Below are positions 1 to 8,895 of a stretch of 64,000 nt of DNA, one piece after another. Source of the DNA: Pseudoruminococcus massiliensis (lineage in GTDB: Bacteria > Bacillota > Clostridia > Oscillospirales > Acutalibacteraceae); the NCBI RefSeq assembly GCF_900291955.1, contig NZ_OLMR01000006.1, forward strand, positions 1 through 64,000, in the 5' to 3' direction. The translations under genes and the position numbers were made by a program. Under the pieces are notes generated by a model, which searched no databases, had not been told where the DNA came from, and saw only the letters and a list, made by a program, of their open reading frames with translations. How positions within the stretch are numbered: the first letter of the stretch is position 1; the number at the start of each line of letters is the position of its first letter.

Positions 1-62
1 TGGTACAGATTGACTATTGTTTGCTTATATTCCTGGGTGTATTTCGGATTTTTTGAAGACAT
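1..62 (-). CDS. IS3-family transposase OrfA, N-terminal fragment (runs off the window)
   Basis: Starts at ATG 62-60 on the minus strand, with AGGAGG at 76-71 eight bases upstream. The 20 visible residues read MSSKNPKYTQEYKQTIVNLY. This resembles the N-terminus of OrfA proteins of IS3 elements, where an HTH region reads 'KYTxEFKxxxV'. OrfA would bind the IS ends and be joined to the DDE OrfB by frameshifting. The rest lies outside the window, so activity cannot be judged. Confidence 0.75.
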   Translation of the reverse strand, partial: MSSKNPKYTQEYKQTIVNLY

Positions 63-127
63 TTTTTATTCCTCCTTTTTCTGTCTTCTATTTTATCATA
101 CTTGTCCACTTTTTTATTATATATCCA
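1..127 (-). mobile_element. IS3-family insertion sequence, terminal part
   Basis: The minus strand begins at 127 with TGGATATATAATAAAAAAGT and continues GGACAAG, which has the 5'-TG start and AT-rich, GTGGACA-like end typical of IS3-family (IS150-like) terminal repeats. A transposase start with a strong ribosome site follows at 62. The IS end abuts coding sequence of virB4 at 128, so this is the insertion junction. Only this end of the IS is in the window; the target duplication cannot be seen. Confidence 0.8.
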
Positions 128-1457
128 GATTACCGCATACACCAAGGAGCAGCTGGATCAGGATACGGAAACGGTGCTGTCTACGGCGAGAAAGCACATG
201 TGCCAGATGGCGACGCTGAAGTATCAGCAGACGGATGGCCTGAACACGGTGCTCCCCATCGGGACGAGGAAAATCAACGCGTTCCTAACGCTCACGACAG
301 AAAGCCTTGCGGTGCTAATGCCTTTCAAGGTGCAGGAGATCATGGACAAGGGCGGCATTTACTTCGGTGAAAATGCCATTTCCCACAATCTCATCATGTG
401 CAACAAGGCAAATCTTCTGAACCAGTCCGCTTTTCTGCTGGGCGTTCCCGGTTCCGGTAAGTCGTTCTCGGCAAAGGAGCTGATCACCTTCCTCATTCTG
501 AACACCAACGATGATATTATGATCTGCGACCCCGAGGGAGAATACGCGCCGCTTATCGAAGCTATGGGCGATCTCGGCTCGGTGATCCGTGTGTCTGCCG
601 GCGGCAGAGACAGATTGAACGCCATGTATATGGTGGACGGGTACGGTGAAAACAACCCCATTGTTGTAAAGTCGGAGTTCATCATGTCTCTGATCGAGCA
701 GATCGACAAGAAGGGCGTCGGCCCGCAGCACAAGTCTATTATCGACCGCTGCATCACCAATGTGTACCGCAATGCGGCGGACACCGGGACGATTCCCACT
801 CTCTGCACGCTCCGCGATATGCTGCTGGAACAGCCTGAACCCGAAGCAAAGCAGATCGCGCTGTCCCTTGAGCTCTATACCACCGGTTCTCTGGATATCT
901 TCGGCAAGCAGTCCAATGTGGACCTCGACAAGCGTGTCGTAGTATTCGACATTCACGGTCTCGGTTCCCAGCTCAAGCCCACCGGCCTGCTGGTGATCAC
1001 CGATACCATGCTCAACCGCGTGACGCTGAACTGGAAGAAGGGCAAGCGCACCCATGCCTTTATTGACGAGTTCCATGTGGTGTTCGAGAACGAGTTCTCG
1101 GCGCAGTTCTTCAACTCCGCATGGCGGCAGTTTCGTAAGCGCAACGCATACCCCACGGCAATCACGCAGAATGTGGAGTATCTGCTGGATTCTGTTCAGG
1201 CCAGCACCATGCTTTCCAACTCGGAATTTGTAGTTATGCTGAATCAGGCTGCATCCGACAGAGGGCAGCTTGCCAAGCTGCTGAACATCTCCAATGAGCA
1301 GATGAGCTATATCACCAATGCCGACGCCGGCTGCGGACTGATTAAATACGGCTCTGCGCTGGTGCCCTTCATCAATCGGTTCCCGCAGAATACCAAGCTC
1401 TATCAGCTTATGACCACACGCCCCGGCGAGGGGAAATTTGCAAGAGGACGGGATTAA
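128..1457 (+). pseudogene. virB4: VirB4/TraE-type conjugation ATPase, 3' half, cut by an IS
   Basis: About 442 codons of an ATPase that powers the type IV secretion channel at the inner membrane face. Visible are Walker A GVPGSGKSFSA (near 441), a Walker B-like ICDPEGEY, and HAFIDEF with the downstream TQNVEYLL region, as in VirB4 C-terminal domains. Family members are usually 600-850 residues; the N-terminal half is missing because an IS3-family end abuts the frame at 128. A TTG at 102 inside the IS could start a chimera, but no ribosome site supports it. Downstream are sortase B and a CHAP hydrolase, the usual order in Firmicute ICEs. The 5' half should lie beyond the IS. Confidence 0.85.
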
Positions 1458-1490
1458 CCCCGTCCTCCGTTCTTTTGGGAGGAATACAAA

Positions 1491-2276
1491 ATGAAAAAGA
1501 AAACCCTTGGAATCATCATCGTTTCCGTACTCGGCGCGGCAGCGATCTTTTGCAGCGCCATGTTTACGCATCAGTATCTGGATGCCAAGAACAGCAAGGC
1601 GGCATTTGACGATCTGACAAATCTGATTACGGAAATCGACGAGCCGCAGAAGGATACCGAAGCGGAGGAAGCAGATCTGAGTGCAGAAGAACTGGCGGCA
1701 GCAGAGGCGGCGCTGGCCTGTGAAAAGTATGCGGCGCTGTTTGCGCAGAACAACGACTTTATCGGATGGATCAAGATTGATGGTACGAATGTCAATTACC
1801 CCGTCATGCAGACTCCGAACAAGCCGGACTTCTATCTGAAGCGCAGCTTTGATAAAACATACAGCGACTACGGCGTTCCCTATATTGATGAGGCCTGTAT
1901 GACCGGGATTAGTAACAACCTTGTGATTTACGGCCATCACATGAATGACGGCTCGATGTTTGCCGACCTCTGTAAATACACCGACGCCGATTTCTGCAAA
2001 GAGCATCCGGAGATTGCCTTTGACACGCTCTCCAACCTCGGCAAATATGAGGTCGTTGCCGCTTTCAAATTCAATACGAACCGCGAGACCTTCAAATACA
2101 ACGAATACACGCTGATGGATGAGGCGCAGTTTGCCGAGTTCATGGAGAATGTCCGCGCAAGACAGCTCTATGACACGGGCGTTACTGCCGAATACGGAGA
2201 TCAGCTTTTGACCCTTTCCACCTGCGAATATACCTATCCCAACGGTCGCTTCGTTGTCGTAGCGAAGAAGGTGTGA
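1491..2276 (+). CDS. srtB: Class B sortase
   Basis: A 261-residue membrane-anchored transpeptidase that would attach element-encoded surface proteins to the cell wall or a partner. Residues 6-24 form an N-terminal membrane anchor, followed by an Ala/Glu-rich linker (about 55-78). The catalytic triad is visible: His in IYGHH (149), Cys in TLSTC (245) and Arg in NGRFVV (253). The start at 1491 follows GGGAGG. It lies 33 bp after virB4 and 23 bp before a CHAP hydrolase, the conserved order in Clostridial ICEs. Its sorting substrate is not in the window. Confidence 0.9.
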   Translation: MKKKTLGIIIVSVLGAAAIFCSAMFTHQYLDAKNSKAAFDDLTNLITEIDEPQKDTEAEEADLSAEELAAAEAALACEKYAALFAQNNDFIGWIKIDGTNVNYPVMQTPNKPDFYLKRSFDKTYSDYGVPYIDEACMTGISNNLVIYGHHMNDGSMFADLCKYTDADFCKEHPEIAFDTLSNLGKYEVVAAFKFNTNRETFKYNEYTLMDEAQFAEFMENVRARQLYDTGVTAEYGDQLLTLSTCEYTYPNGRFVVVAKKV

Positions 2277-2299
2277 CTTGTCTGCTCTGAAGGGAGGCG

Positions 2300-4099
2300 A
2301 TGGCTTTGGGCAGGATAAAAACAAGAGAGAGCGTTAAGGATATCAAGATTCTTGATAAAGCGGCGGTTGTCTCCGAGCGCATGAAGACGGCGCTCGTCCG
2401 CTCCAAGGATCAGGCGGAAAACCTGATGGACGATGGGCAGATTTCCCCCTCCGAGTACGCGGAGGACAAAATCCGCTATGCCGCTGAGGATGTGACCGAT
2501 CAGGTTTGGCACGAGGTTTCCGGCCAAACGAAAAAAGCCATTGAAAAAGGCAAGGAGGCGCACCGGGAGCACCGCAATGAAAAGCGCATCCACAAAAATG
2601 AAGAACGGGTTCGCCGCTATGAGGAGGAGCTGCGTAGGGGCGCGCCAAGCAGAACGCCGCGAGAGGAGGCTGCACGGCAGGCAGCGCGGCAAATTACGGA
2701 GGCCACACGGACAAGCATCCGGAGCAGACGAAACCAGACCATCAAATCTGCGGAGCGTACTGAACGCACCATCAAGCAGTCTGCTCGCTCTGCCGGGAAA
2801 CAGACCGTAAAAGTCGGTGCAAAGGGAACGGTAAAGTCAACAGAGAGGGCCGTAAAGACTGCGGAGAAAACCTCCAAGGCTGCCATCAAAACCGCAGAGG
2901 CAACAGCGAAGGCAACGCAAAAGGCAGCGGCTGCGGCTGCAAAGGCCGCTCAGAAAGCGGCGGAGATTGCCCGCCAGACTGCCATTGCCGCCTACAAAGC
3001 GGCTGTTGCGGCAGCAATCAAGGCCATCGCAGCGGCGATGAAAACACTGGTTGCGGCTATCGCTGCCGGTGGCTGGGTTGCGGTCGTGGTCGTCGTGGTT
3101 ATCTGTCTTGTTGCCTTGATCGCCTGCTCCTGCTTTGGTATTTTCTTTTCAAGCGAGGATACCGGCTCAGAAAAGACGATGCGGCAGGTCATTCAGGAAA
3201 TCAACATCGATTACCAGAACGAGCTGGATGCCATTAAGGATTCCGTTGAATACGATGCGCTTGAAATGTCCGGTTCCCGTGCCGTGTGGCCGGAGGTGTT
3301 GTCGGTCTATGCCGTCAAAACGACCTCCGATCCGGATAATCCTCAGGAGGTGGCAACGATCACTCCGGAAAAGGAACAGCTTCTGAAGGACCTGTTCTGG
3401 GAGATGAACGAAATCACCCACCGGACGGAAACAAAGACCGAGACGGTCATTGTGGAGACGGATGACGGCAATGGTAATATTCTTGAGGAAGAGGTTCAGG
3501 AGGCGATTACAACGCTCTATATCACCGTCGGCCACAAAACCTCAGATGAGATGGCTGGGCAGTACGGCTTCAACGAGGATCAAAAGCAGCAGCTTGCGGA
3601 GTTGCTTGCGCAGGACAGCAGTATGTGGGCGGCGGTGCTTTACGGAATCTATGGAGTGGATGACCAAATCGTTGCCGTGGCGCTGTCGCAGGTGGGCAAT
3701 GTGGGCGGAGAGCCCTATTGGTCATGGTACGGCTTCGGCAGCCGCGTGGAGTGGTGCGCCTGCTTCGTCAGCTGGTGCGCAAACGAATGCGGCTATATCG
3801 ACATTGGTGTCATTCCGAAGTTCGCAGGTTGTGTCAACGGTGTCCAGTGGTTCCGGGAGCGTGGACGGTGGGCGGATAACGCCATGGAGCCCTCGCCCGG
3901 CATGATTATCTTCTTCGATTGGGATAATAAGGGCAACTCCGGCCCGCAGGACGGTCAGGCCGATCATGTTGGTATCGTCCAGAAGGTCGAAAACGGCGTT
4001 GTCTACACCATCGAGGGCAACTCCGGCGACAGCTGCCGCGTCAATCAGTACCCGGTTGGCTATTATAAAATTCTCGGATATGGCGTAGTCGCCTACTAA
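2300..4099 (+). CDS. Membrane-anchored CHAP-domain cell-wall hydrolase of the conjugation module
   Basis: 599 residues. The N-terminal 240 are Lys/Arg/Ala-rich and highly charged, with many short KAA/KTAE repeats and likely helical. One membrane segment lies at about 256-275 ([15 protein letters not shown]). An extracytoplasmic region ends in a CHAP amidase/endopeptidase domain (about 455-599), with the probable catalytic Cys in [10 protein letters not shown] (about 485) and His in ADHVGIV (about 555). Such proteins locally open peptidoglycan for the conjugation channel. ATG 2300 is close to its GGGAGG. It resembles the CD1108-type ICE hydrolases. A strong terminator follows, so this is the end of the conjugation operon. 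Confidence 0.85.
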   Translation: MALGRIKTRESVKDIKILDKAAVVSERMKTALVRSKDQAENLMDDGQISPSEYAEDKIRYAAEDVTDQVWHEVSGQTKKAIEKGKEAHREHRNEKRIHKNEERVRRYEEELRRGAPSRTPREEAARQAARQITEATRTSIRSRRNQTIKSAERTERTIKQSARSAGKQTVKVGAKGTVKSTERAVKTAEKTSKAAIKTAEATAKATQKAAAAAAKAAQKAAEIARQTAIAAYKAAVAAAIKAIAAAMKTLVAAIAAGGWVAVVVVVVICLVALIACSCFGIFFSSEDTGSEKTMRQVIQEINIDYQNELDAIKDSVEYDALEMSGSRAVWPEVLSVYAVKTTSDPDNPQEVATITPEKEQLLKDLFWEMNEITHRTETKTETVIVETDDGNGNILEEEVQEAITTLYITVGHKTSDEMAGQYGFNEDQKQQLAELLAQDSSMWAAVLYGIYGVDDQIVAVALSQVGNVGGEPYWSWYGFGSRVEWCACFVSWCANECGYIDIGVIPKFAGCVNGVQWFRERGRWADNAMEPSPGMIIFFDWDNKGNSGPQDGQADHVGIVQKVENGVVYTIEGNSGDSCRVNQYPVGYYKILGYGVVAY

Positions 4100-4103
4100 G
4101 CAG

Positions 4104-4145
4104 AACACGGTGTCACCCTTCGTCGGGTGGCACCGTGTTTTTTTA
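4104..4145 (+). terminator. Rho-independent terminator of the conjugation operon
   Basis: A 15-bp stem (4104-4118 with 4125-4139, one G-T pair) with a six-base loop is followed by an unbroken T run to 4144. It overlaps the 3' end of the convergent HTH gene, whose stop is at 4143. Confidence 0.9.
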
Positions 4146-4475
4146 TTGGTTTTTGTATTTGTCCATTTCCTGAAGCATTTTATAGAGTTGCTTCTGCTCT
4201 GCCTCGTTCTTAGAGGCAACCAAGTCATAGCATTTGGTCGCAATGTTGTTGCCGCCACTCTTTCCCAACTTATCGAATAGCTCGGACAGTGAAATATCCA
4301 TAGCTGATGCAATCTTCTCAACGCTTTCCAGAGTGGCGTTTTTCTCACCACGTTCCAATTGCCCGATATATGTGGGATGGCAGCCGGCAAGCTCGGCTAG
4401 TTTTTCCTGGCTGAGTCCTTTTTGCGTCCGGTAGTTTCTGATGCGTTGCCCAATGATCTTTGCGATATCACTCAT
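4143..4475 (-). CDS. HTH (Cro/CI, XRE-type) transcriptional repressor
   Basis: 110 residues. An XRE helix-turn-helix occupies residues 8-65 (LSQEKLAELAGCHPTYIGQLERGE) and a short C-terminal helix follows (EAEQKQLYKMLQEMDK). I chose ATG 4475-4473, after an AGGCGAGGGG ribosome site, because longer frames upstream run through the operator repeats. It is divergent from the SLOG-family gene. The three 30-bp-phased repeats between them are likely its operators, giving autoregulation and control of the neighbour (inference). Confidence 0.85.
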   Translation of the reverse strand: MSDIAKIIGQRIRNYRTQKGLSQEKLAELAGCHPTYIGQLERGEKNATLESVEKIASAMDISLSELFDKLGKSGGNNIATKCYDLVASKNEAEQKQLYKMLQEMDKYKNQ

Positions 4476-4493
4476 TCCCCTCGCCTCCATATA

Positions 4494-4568
4494 TAGTCTA
4501 TAAATATCGCTTTGGCCAATCCATAGACTATTGATATTCAAAAGGCCGGGATATATACTATAGATATT
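4494..4568. promoter_or_regulatory. Three operator-like repeats in exact 30-bp phase
   Basis: TAGTCTATAAATATC (4494-4508), TAGACTATTGATATT (4524-4538) and TATACTATAGATATT (4554-4568) share the pattern TAKWCTATWRATATY. GGCC recurs at 4514 and 4544, also 30 bp apart. A decayed fourth unit may sit at 4584-4598. Thirty bases is about three helical turns, so bound proteins would sit on one DNA face. The repeats lie between the divergent HTH and SLOG genes and are probably the HTH protein's operators. Confidence 0.7.
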
Positions 4569-4616
4569 ATTTCTTAGATTTCGGCACTTATAGTATTCGA
4601 GAGGGGTGCGGAGTTT

Positions 4617-5087
4617 ATGCGCACAAAAACAGTTTGCTTCACCGGACATCGGGAATTGCCGGCAGATGATCTGCCCGAAATCTCCAAGCACTTGGAGGAC
4701 ACCTTGGTCAAGCTGATTGAGCAAGGCTATCGCTATTTCGGCGCAGGTGGTGCCTTGGGATTTGATACTCTGGCAGCGCAGGTTGTCCTCCGCTTGCGGG
4801 AGCGTTATCCGCAGATTCGGCTGATCCTTGTGCTGCCGTGCCTTAACCAAACTCGAGGCTGGCCGCAGGAGGATATCGACACTTACGAAGAGATCAAGCG
4901 CTGTGCAGATAAGGTAACTTACACCTCGGAGCACTATTTTCGGGGCTGTATGCAGAAACGCAATCGGCATCTTGCGGATAACAGCAGCGTTTGTATTTGC
5001 TATCTGACGAAACCCACCGGCGGCACGGCATATACCGTTAATTATGCCTTGGAGCATGGGCTAACGATAATCAACATTGCTAAGTAG
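4617..5087 (+). CDS. SLOG-superfamily protein (DUF1273/YpsA-like)
   Basis: 156 residues with a Rossmann-like SLOG fold: CFTGHRELP at residues 7-15, a glycine-rich GAGGALGFDTLAAQ at about 42-55, hydrophobic strands RLILVLPC, and KPTGGTAYTV near the C-terminus. SLOG proteins bind nucleotide-derived ligands, and several serve as sensors in conflict systems. The precise ligand is unknown here. ATG 4617 follows GAGAGGGG. The gene is single, divergent from an HTH repressor whose operator repeats overlap its promoter, so it is likely repressed until a signal appears. This is the only ICE gene ending in TAG, apart from the two interrupted ones. Confidence 0.8.
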   Translation: MRTKTVCFTGHRELPADDLPEISKHLEDTLVKLIEQGYRYFGAGGALGFDTLAAQVVLRLRERYPQIRLILVLPCLNQTRGWPQEDIDTYEEIKRCADKVTYTSEHYFRGCMQKRNRHLADNSSVCICYLTKPTGGTAYTVNYALEHGLTIINIAK

Positions 5088-5140
5088 CTATCGAATAAAA
5101 GATCATATGCCTTTCTTACATGCAACTAAACTATTAGCGA

Positions 5141-5175
5141 AAAAAGGTGCGACCATTTTACAGCACCTTTTCTCT
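5141..5175 (+). terminator. Probable rho-independent terminator after the SLOG gene
   Basis: AAAAGGTGC (5142-5150) can pair with GCACCTTTT (5163-5171) around a 12-base loop, ending in a short T-rich stretch. Weaker than the other terminators in the window. Confidence 0.55.
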
Positions 5176-5202
5176 ACTTGGGCTGTAATTCAATCAAACC
5201 TA

Positions 5203-5231
5203 TTGAAAATTGTGTAGAAGAATGGTATAAT
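5203..5231 (+). promoter_or_regulatory. Promoter of the BREX operon
   Basis: TTGAAA (5203-5208), a 17-base spacer and TATAAT (5226-5231) form a good housekeeping promoter 62 bp before the first gene of the operon. Confidence 0.75.
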
Positions 5232-5293
5232 ATACAATATATTTTTATGCCGACGAAATAGTGAGGATAATCCACGCTGTATGGAGGTATCAC

Positions 5294-5500
5294 ATGAAGG
5301 TTCGCTATGATAAGCTGTGGAGGCTAATGAAGGACAACAAAATGAAGAAAAGCGATTTATCAAAGGCTGCGGAAATAAGCTCCTACGCGATGACAAAGCT
5401 AAATAATGATCGCCCTGTCAGCATGGAAGTAATGATCAACCTCTGTAAAGTCTTTCACTGTGACATAGGAGATTTGATGGAAGTAATCGAAGAAGACTAA
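5294..5500 (+). CDS. Small HTH regulator heading the BREX operon
   Basis: 68 residues, essentially only a Cro/CI-type helix-turn-helix of the short HTH_26 kind (KKSDLSKAAEISSYAMTKL at 18-36, then VSMEVMINLCKVFHCDIGDLM). ATG 5294 follows GGAGGT; an upstream in-frame start at 5261 lacks a ribosome site. It sits between the operon promoter and the next gene, 14 bp before it, so it is co-transcribed and probably autoregulates the operon. Regulators of this size often lead operons for DNA modification. Confidence 0.85.
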   Translation: MKVRYDKLWRLMKDNKMKKSDLSKAAEISSYAMTKLNNDRPVSMEVMINLCKVFHCDIGDLMEVIEED

Positions 5501-5514
5501 TTGGAGGCATTATT

Positions 5515-8500
5515 ATGTACATGGATCGGGTTAGAATAGCCGATGTGATTACAACTGAATACTCGGACTTTCTCTCCTTTTGTTCCGCGTCGGGGAAGAT
5601 ATTTATTTCAGAATTAACGAATGTTGATTTTGTTGCTTTTAGAACGAGTTCCGGGCAATCACGCGACTACATAAAATCGATAAGAGCAATGCTAGACAAT
5701 CCAGTTGTTGCGACTATTGAAGTTGACGCCGTCCAGAAAGGTTCGGAGAGCGAAAAAAACGAGTTGCAGGGAGACGGAGAACCTTTTGATGCGGGTAAAT
5801 ACCTCGCTCTTAAAGATCAGTCAACGCCGTCTAAAACAGAATCCACTTCATGGATACAGCCGAATGAACAGCCTGTAAAAAATTTAGAAGTTGCTCTTGA
5901 TGAGACCAGTTGTTCTGACAGGAAAAATGCTACCGAGAATGAAACGGCTGATAGAACGACAGAAGAAATTGTAGTTACATCAACAGGAACCGAAACTACT
6001 GCTTCGAGTTCAACAGGGCCTTCTGATGACAATGAATATACACTCGCATACCTGTTTGATGTAAATCCTTCGTCGTTTGAAGATATAGGTATTATTGCAC
6101 TCAATTTAGGTGTTCGCCCGACACGCTGCTTAAACAGTGCAAAGATTAAGACGATTGCTGAAGTGTTGGCCAGAACCACCGACGAGTTAAAAGCCATTAA
6201 AAGCATGGGCGTGAAGTCGGTCAATGAGATAGTACAAAAAGTTAAGGATTATGTGTCTGATCCTGCAAGTTTAGATGTGGCAACTATCTCAGATGTTTCC
6301 AATCACACCCCAAAACATGAGCGGGTAGAATTTGACCCTGCATTCAAGAGCGCTCTTGAAGCTATGCTAATGGGTGATGAGTACTCAACAGATTGGTTCA
6401 GTGACAATCAAATGGGGTATTTTGAAAAACTGAAAGAGGCTTCAGAGACTGTGGGAGAAGATATTTGTTTTGAGGCATATCTAAACCCAGAATATGTACT
6501 CACTATATGCAATGCCCTTATGGAGTTTGCTACACCATATATTCAGTATAGAAATGCTATGAACGACGCAGTCCAAAAAATCGAGAATTTGCCAGACTCC
6601 ATGCGTCAGCTAAAGGCAGTGCCGTTTATCAGGGCTTACTCTGCAACGGCTGGTGAAAAACTGTCATATCTTTTGTCTGAATGTTCAGATGATACGACTG
6701 TCGAGCACATTCCGCTTCTCTATGAGGAATTGAGAAAAGAAGAGAATATGGCTGTGCTAACATCTGATATGAATAAGCTTCTCGGATGGCTCAATTTTGA
6801 TGTTTTCACGCTTATTTCTTCTATCTCAGCGAACATTCGTAGTATTCTCGCCGGAAGAAACGAGAGAGCAATAGAGATATTTGCGCTTCGGTCTAAAGGC
6901 GAAACACTTGAAGCAGTAGGTTCCCTGTATGGCGTAACACGCGAACGCATTCGACAAATAGAGAGCAAAGTCCATAGGACCTTCTGGGATGTATATGAGA
7001 AGCAGAAATATGATCTCATTATGCTCGTCTATGCATTGCGGAATGGAGATAATGTTCTGCACTTTGATGAATTGAAGAACACGGTGGGGGACGAGTTCGC
7101 AGCTGTTCTTTGGGCTTGCATAAAGCATAATCAAGAGCATGAGCATTATTACTACTCTAAGACTTTGGATGCTATCGTAGTTAAGACGGATGATTCTGAA
7201 AATATGAGCGAGGCCGCTCTACTTTCGACGATAGATGCCCTTCTTACAACACTACCTGATGTGATGCTGGCTTCAGAGAAGGAAAACACTATTGCAGAAC
7301 TGGCAGAAAAAAATTCAATTCCAAAAGAGGCGTTGAATAGCGTCTTTGATAGCATTTATCAGCAATCAGAAAATTTCCTGCATAGAGGTCGTCTTACGGT
7401 TGTGTTTATGTGTGAGTATGTTCTGAAAAACCGCTTTCAGGCAGGCTTTAAAATTGCAGATGACTTTGAAGCAGATCGGTTTAGGCAGTACATGGTTGAA
7501 CTCTTCGGGACATGTGCAAAATCTATTACTACGAGAGCTATAGATGCTGATGTCGGTAGACTTGGTGTACTTTGCGACCGTGGAAAGTATATCCACCCAG
7601 ATTATTTGGTTGTGGACCCAAGCGTTATCGATACCATAAACGATTATATTGAGGCGTCCCCGCGTTCGCTCATTCCGTATGGCGAACTCTTTGATGCGCT
7701 AAAAGAAAAGTTTGATGGCACACAGATTACAAACAGATTTCTCCTTCAAGGAGCATTGAAGAAGTATGGGTGTAGATTTAGTACGGGCAGAGATTTTGTT
7801 CGCAAAACCAAATCGGTAACTTTTGTGGATGAACTCGAATCATTTGTTTCAGACCGTGGCATCGTACATAAGTCAGAGATTTTCGCGGAATTTACATCGC
7901 TTGGAGAGGCGGGGCTTGGCCAAGTCGTGTCCAGGAGCGCAAATGTATTCAATATTGACAATGGCTATTATATCCACGCAGAGCAGTTTGATATTCAGCC
8001 GGAAGATTATGAAATGCTTCGCGGCTATTTAAGCGAGGCGTGTAAAGAAATTCCGGTTAATATCAGATCTGTTTATGATGCTGTTGCTGAACAATTCCCA
8101 GAATTCATGTATCGCAATGACTTTGAGGATCGCAATAAACTCTTTGCTGCTTTGAACTATATGTTCAGAGAAGAGTTTAGTTTTTCTCGCCCTTATATTG
8201 CGAAACTCGGAGTCAGCGATATTTCGAATCGAAGCGTTATCCTGCAGCATATCGAGGACTATGACAGCATTGAGATAGAGGAACTGATTGACATTTGCGA
8301 TGAGAACGGTATCCACTATATTGCTCCGGCATATTTATGTCAGATGATTGCACCAGATTTCATTCGAGTTAATCGAACCACTCTGATGCGTCGTGAGCTT
8401 ACCGGAATTACAGATGAAGTGATAGAGCAGGCGAATAGCATTATACGTGATCTTCTCAAAGTAAATGGATATATTGTTGGTTCGAAAGTTAACGATTTTT

Positions 8501-8835
8501 TGTGGTATCCGCAGATAGATATTGATTGGACCGAATTCCTCCTTGAGAACCTTATTGTACAGAGCAATAAAATCAATGTGGTATATATGTTTGGTGACCC
8601 ATTGCAGCATCCGAACGCTATTTATGTCGCAGAGGAATTCGGCAAGGATACATTTGACTCATTCCTGATAAAGATACTGACAGAAGAAGTCCATAAAGGA
8701 TCTTTCACATCGAAGGTTGAGATGAGAGATTGGCTGCGCGAAGAAGGAATGATTGAGGCCAAACTCCCCAATTTCCTCGAAAGTGCAAAATACTTCTATG
8801 TCAACGAAACTGGTGTTCATTGCACTGGAGAGTAA
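5515..8835 (+). CDS. Giant protein with RNA polymerase alpha-CTD-like and sigma-70 region 4-like domains
   Basis: 1106 residues, no signal or membrane segment. An acidic, Ser/Thr-rich linker (about 75-175) precedes an alpha-CTD-like helix-hairpin-helix domain (about 190-248; LNSAKIKTIAEVLARTTDEL and KSMGVKSVNEIV). Residues about 450-490 match sigma-70 region 4 (TLEAVGSLYGVTRERIRQIE). The C-terminal half has repeated patterns suggesting winged helices (for example around FVSDRGIVHKSEIF), but I cannot name them. ATG 5515 follows GGAGG, 14 bp after the HTH gene. It is the first large gene of the BREX operon and is not a named BREX core protein. It may regulate promoters, bind target DNA or recognise phage RNA polymerase; none of these is shown. 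Confidence 0.8.
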   Translation: MYMDRVRIADVITTEYSDFLSFCSASGKIFISELTNVDFVAFRTSSGQSRDYIKSIRAMLDNPVVATIEVDAVQKGSESEKNELQGDGEPFDAGKYLALKDQSTPSKTESTSWIQPNEQPVKNLEVALDETSCSDRKNATENETADRTTEEIVVTSTGTETTASSSTGPSDDNEYTLAYLFDVNPSSFEDIGIIALNLGVRPTRCLNSAKIKTIAEVLARTTDELKAIKSMGVKSVNEIVQKVKDYVSDPASLDVATISDVSNHTPKHERVEFDPAFKSALEAMLMGDEYSTDWFSDNQMGYFEKLKEASETVGEDICFEAYLNPEYVLTICNALMEFATPYIQYRNAMNDAVQKIENLPDSMRQLKAVPFIRAYSATAGEKLSYLLSECSDDTTVEHIPLLYEELRKEENMAVLTSDMNKLLGWLNFDVFTLISSISANIRSILAGRNERAIEIFALRSKGETLEAVGSLYGVTRERIRQIESKVHRTFWDVYEKQKYDLIMLVYALRNGDNVLHFDELKNTVGDEFAAVLWACIKHNQEHEHYYYSKTLDAIVVKTDDSENMSEAALLSTIDALLTTLPDVMLASEKENTIAELAEKNSIPKEALNSVFDSIYQQSENFLHRGRLTVVFMCEYVLKNRFQAGFKIADDFEADRFRQYMVELFGTCAKSITTRAIDADVGRLGVLCDRGKYIHPDYLVVDPSVIDTINDYIEASPRSLIPYGELFDALKEKFDGTQITNRFLLQGALKKYGCRFSTGRDFVRKTKSVTFVDELESFVSDRGIVHKSEIFAEFTSLGEAGLGQVVSRSANVFNIDNGYYIHAEQFDIQPEDYEMLRGYLSEACKEIPVNIRSVYDAVAEQFPEFMYRNDFEDRNKLFAALNYMFREEFSFSRPYIAKLGVSDISNRSVILQHIEDYDSIEIEELIDICDENGIHYIAPAYLCQMIAPDFIRVNRTTLMRRELTGITDEVIEQANSIIRDLLKVNGYIVGSKVNDFLWYPQIDIDWTEFLLENLIVQSNKINVVYMFGDPLQHPNAIYVAEEFGKDTFDSFLIKILTEEVHKGSFTSKVEMRDWLREEGMIEAKLPNFLESAKYFYVNETGVHCTGE

Positions 8836-8895
8836 CCATAACAAACGGCGTGGTGCTGACAACTCATAGCGCCCGCTAAAGGTGAGGAAACAATT

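Noticed and set aside
315-2324. A 669-codon open frame on the minus strand across virB4 and srtB
   Set aside because: It lies fully antisense to well-supported conjugation genes, has no ribosome site and low-complexity composition. Such long antisense frames are common in GC-rich, codon-biased DNA.
4494-4568. CRISPR array
   Set aside because: Three 15-bp similar units with short, non-unique spacers containing GGCC and no cas genes: they fit operators.
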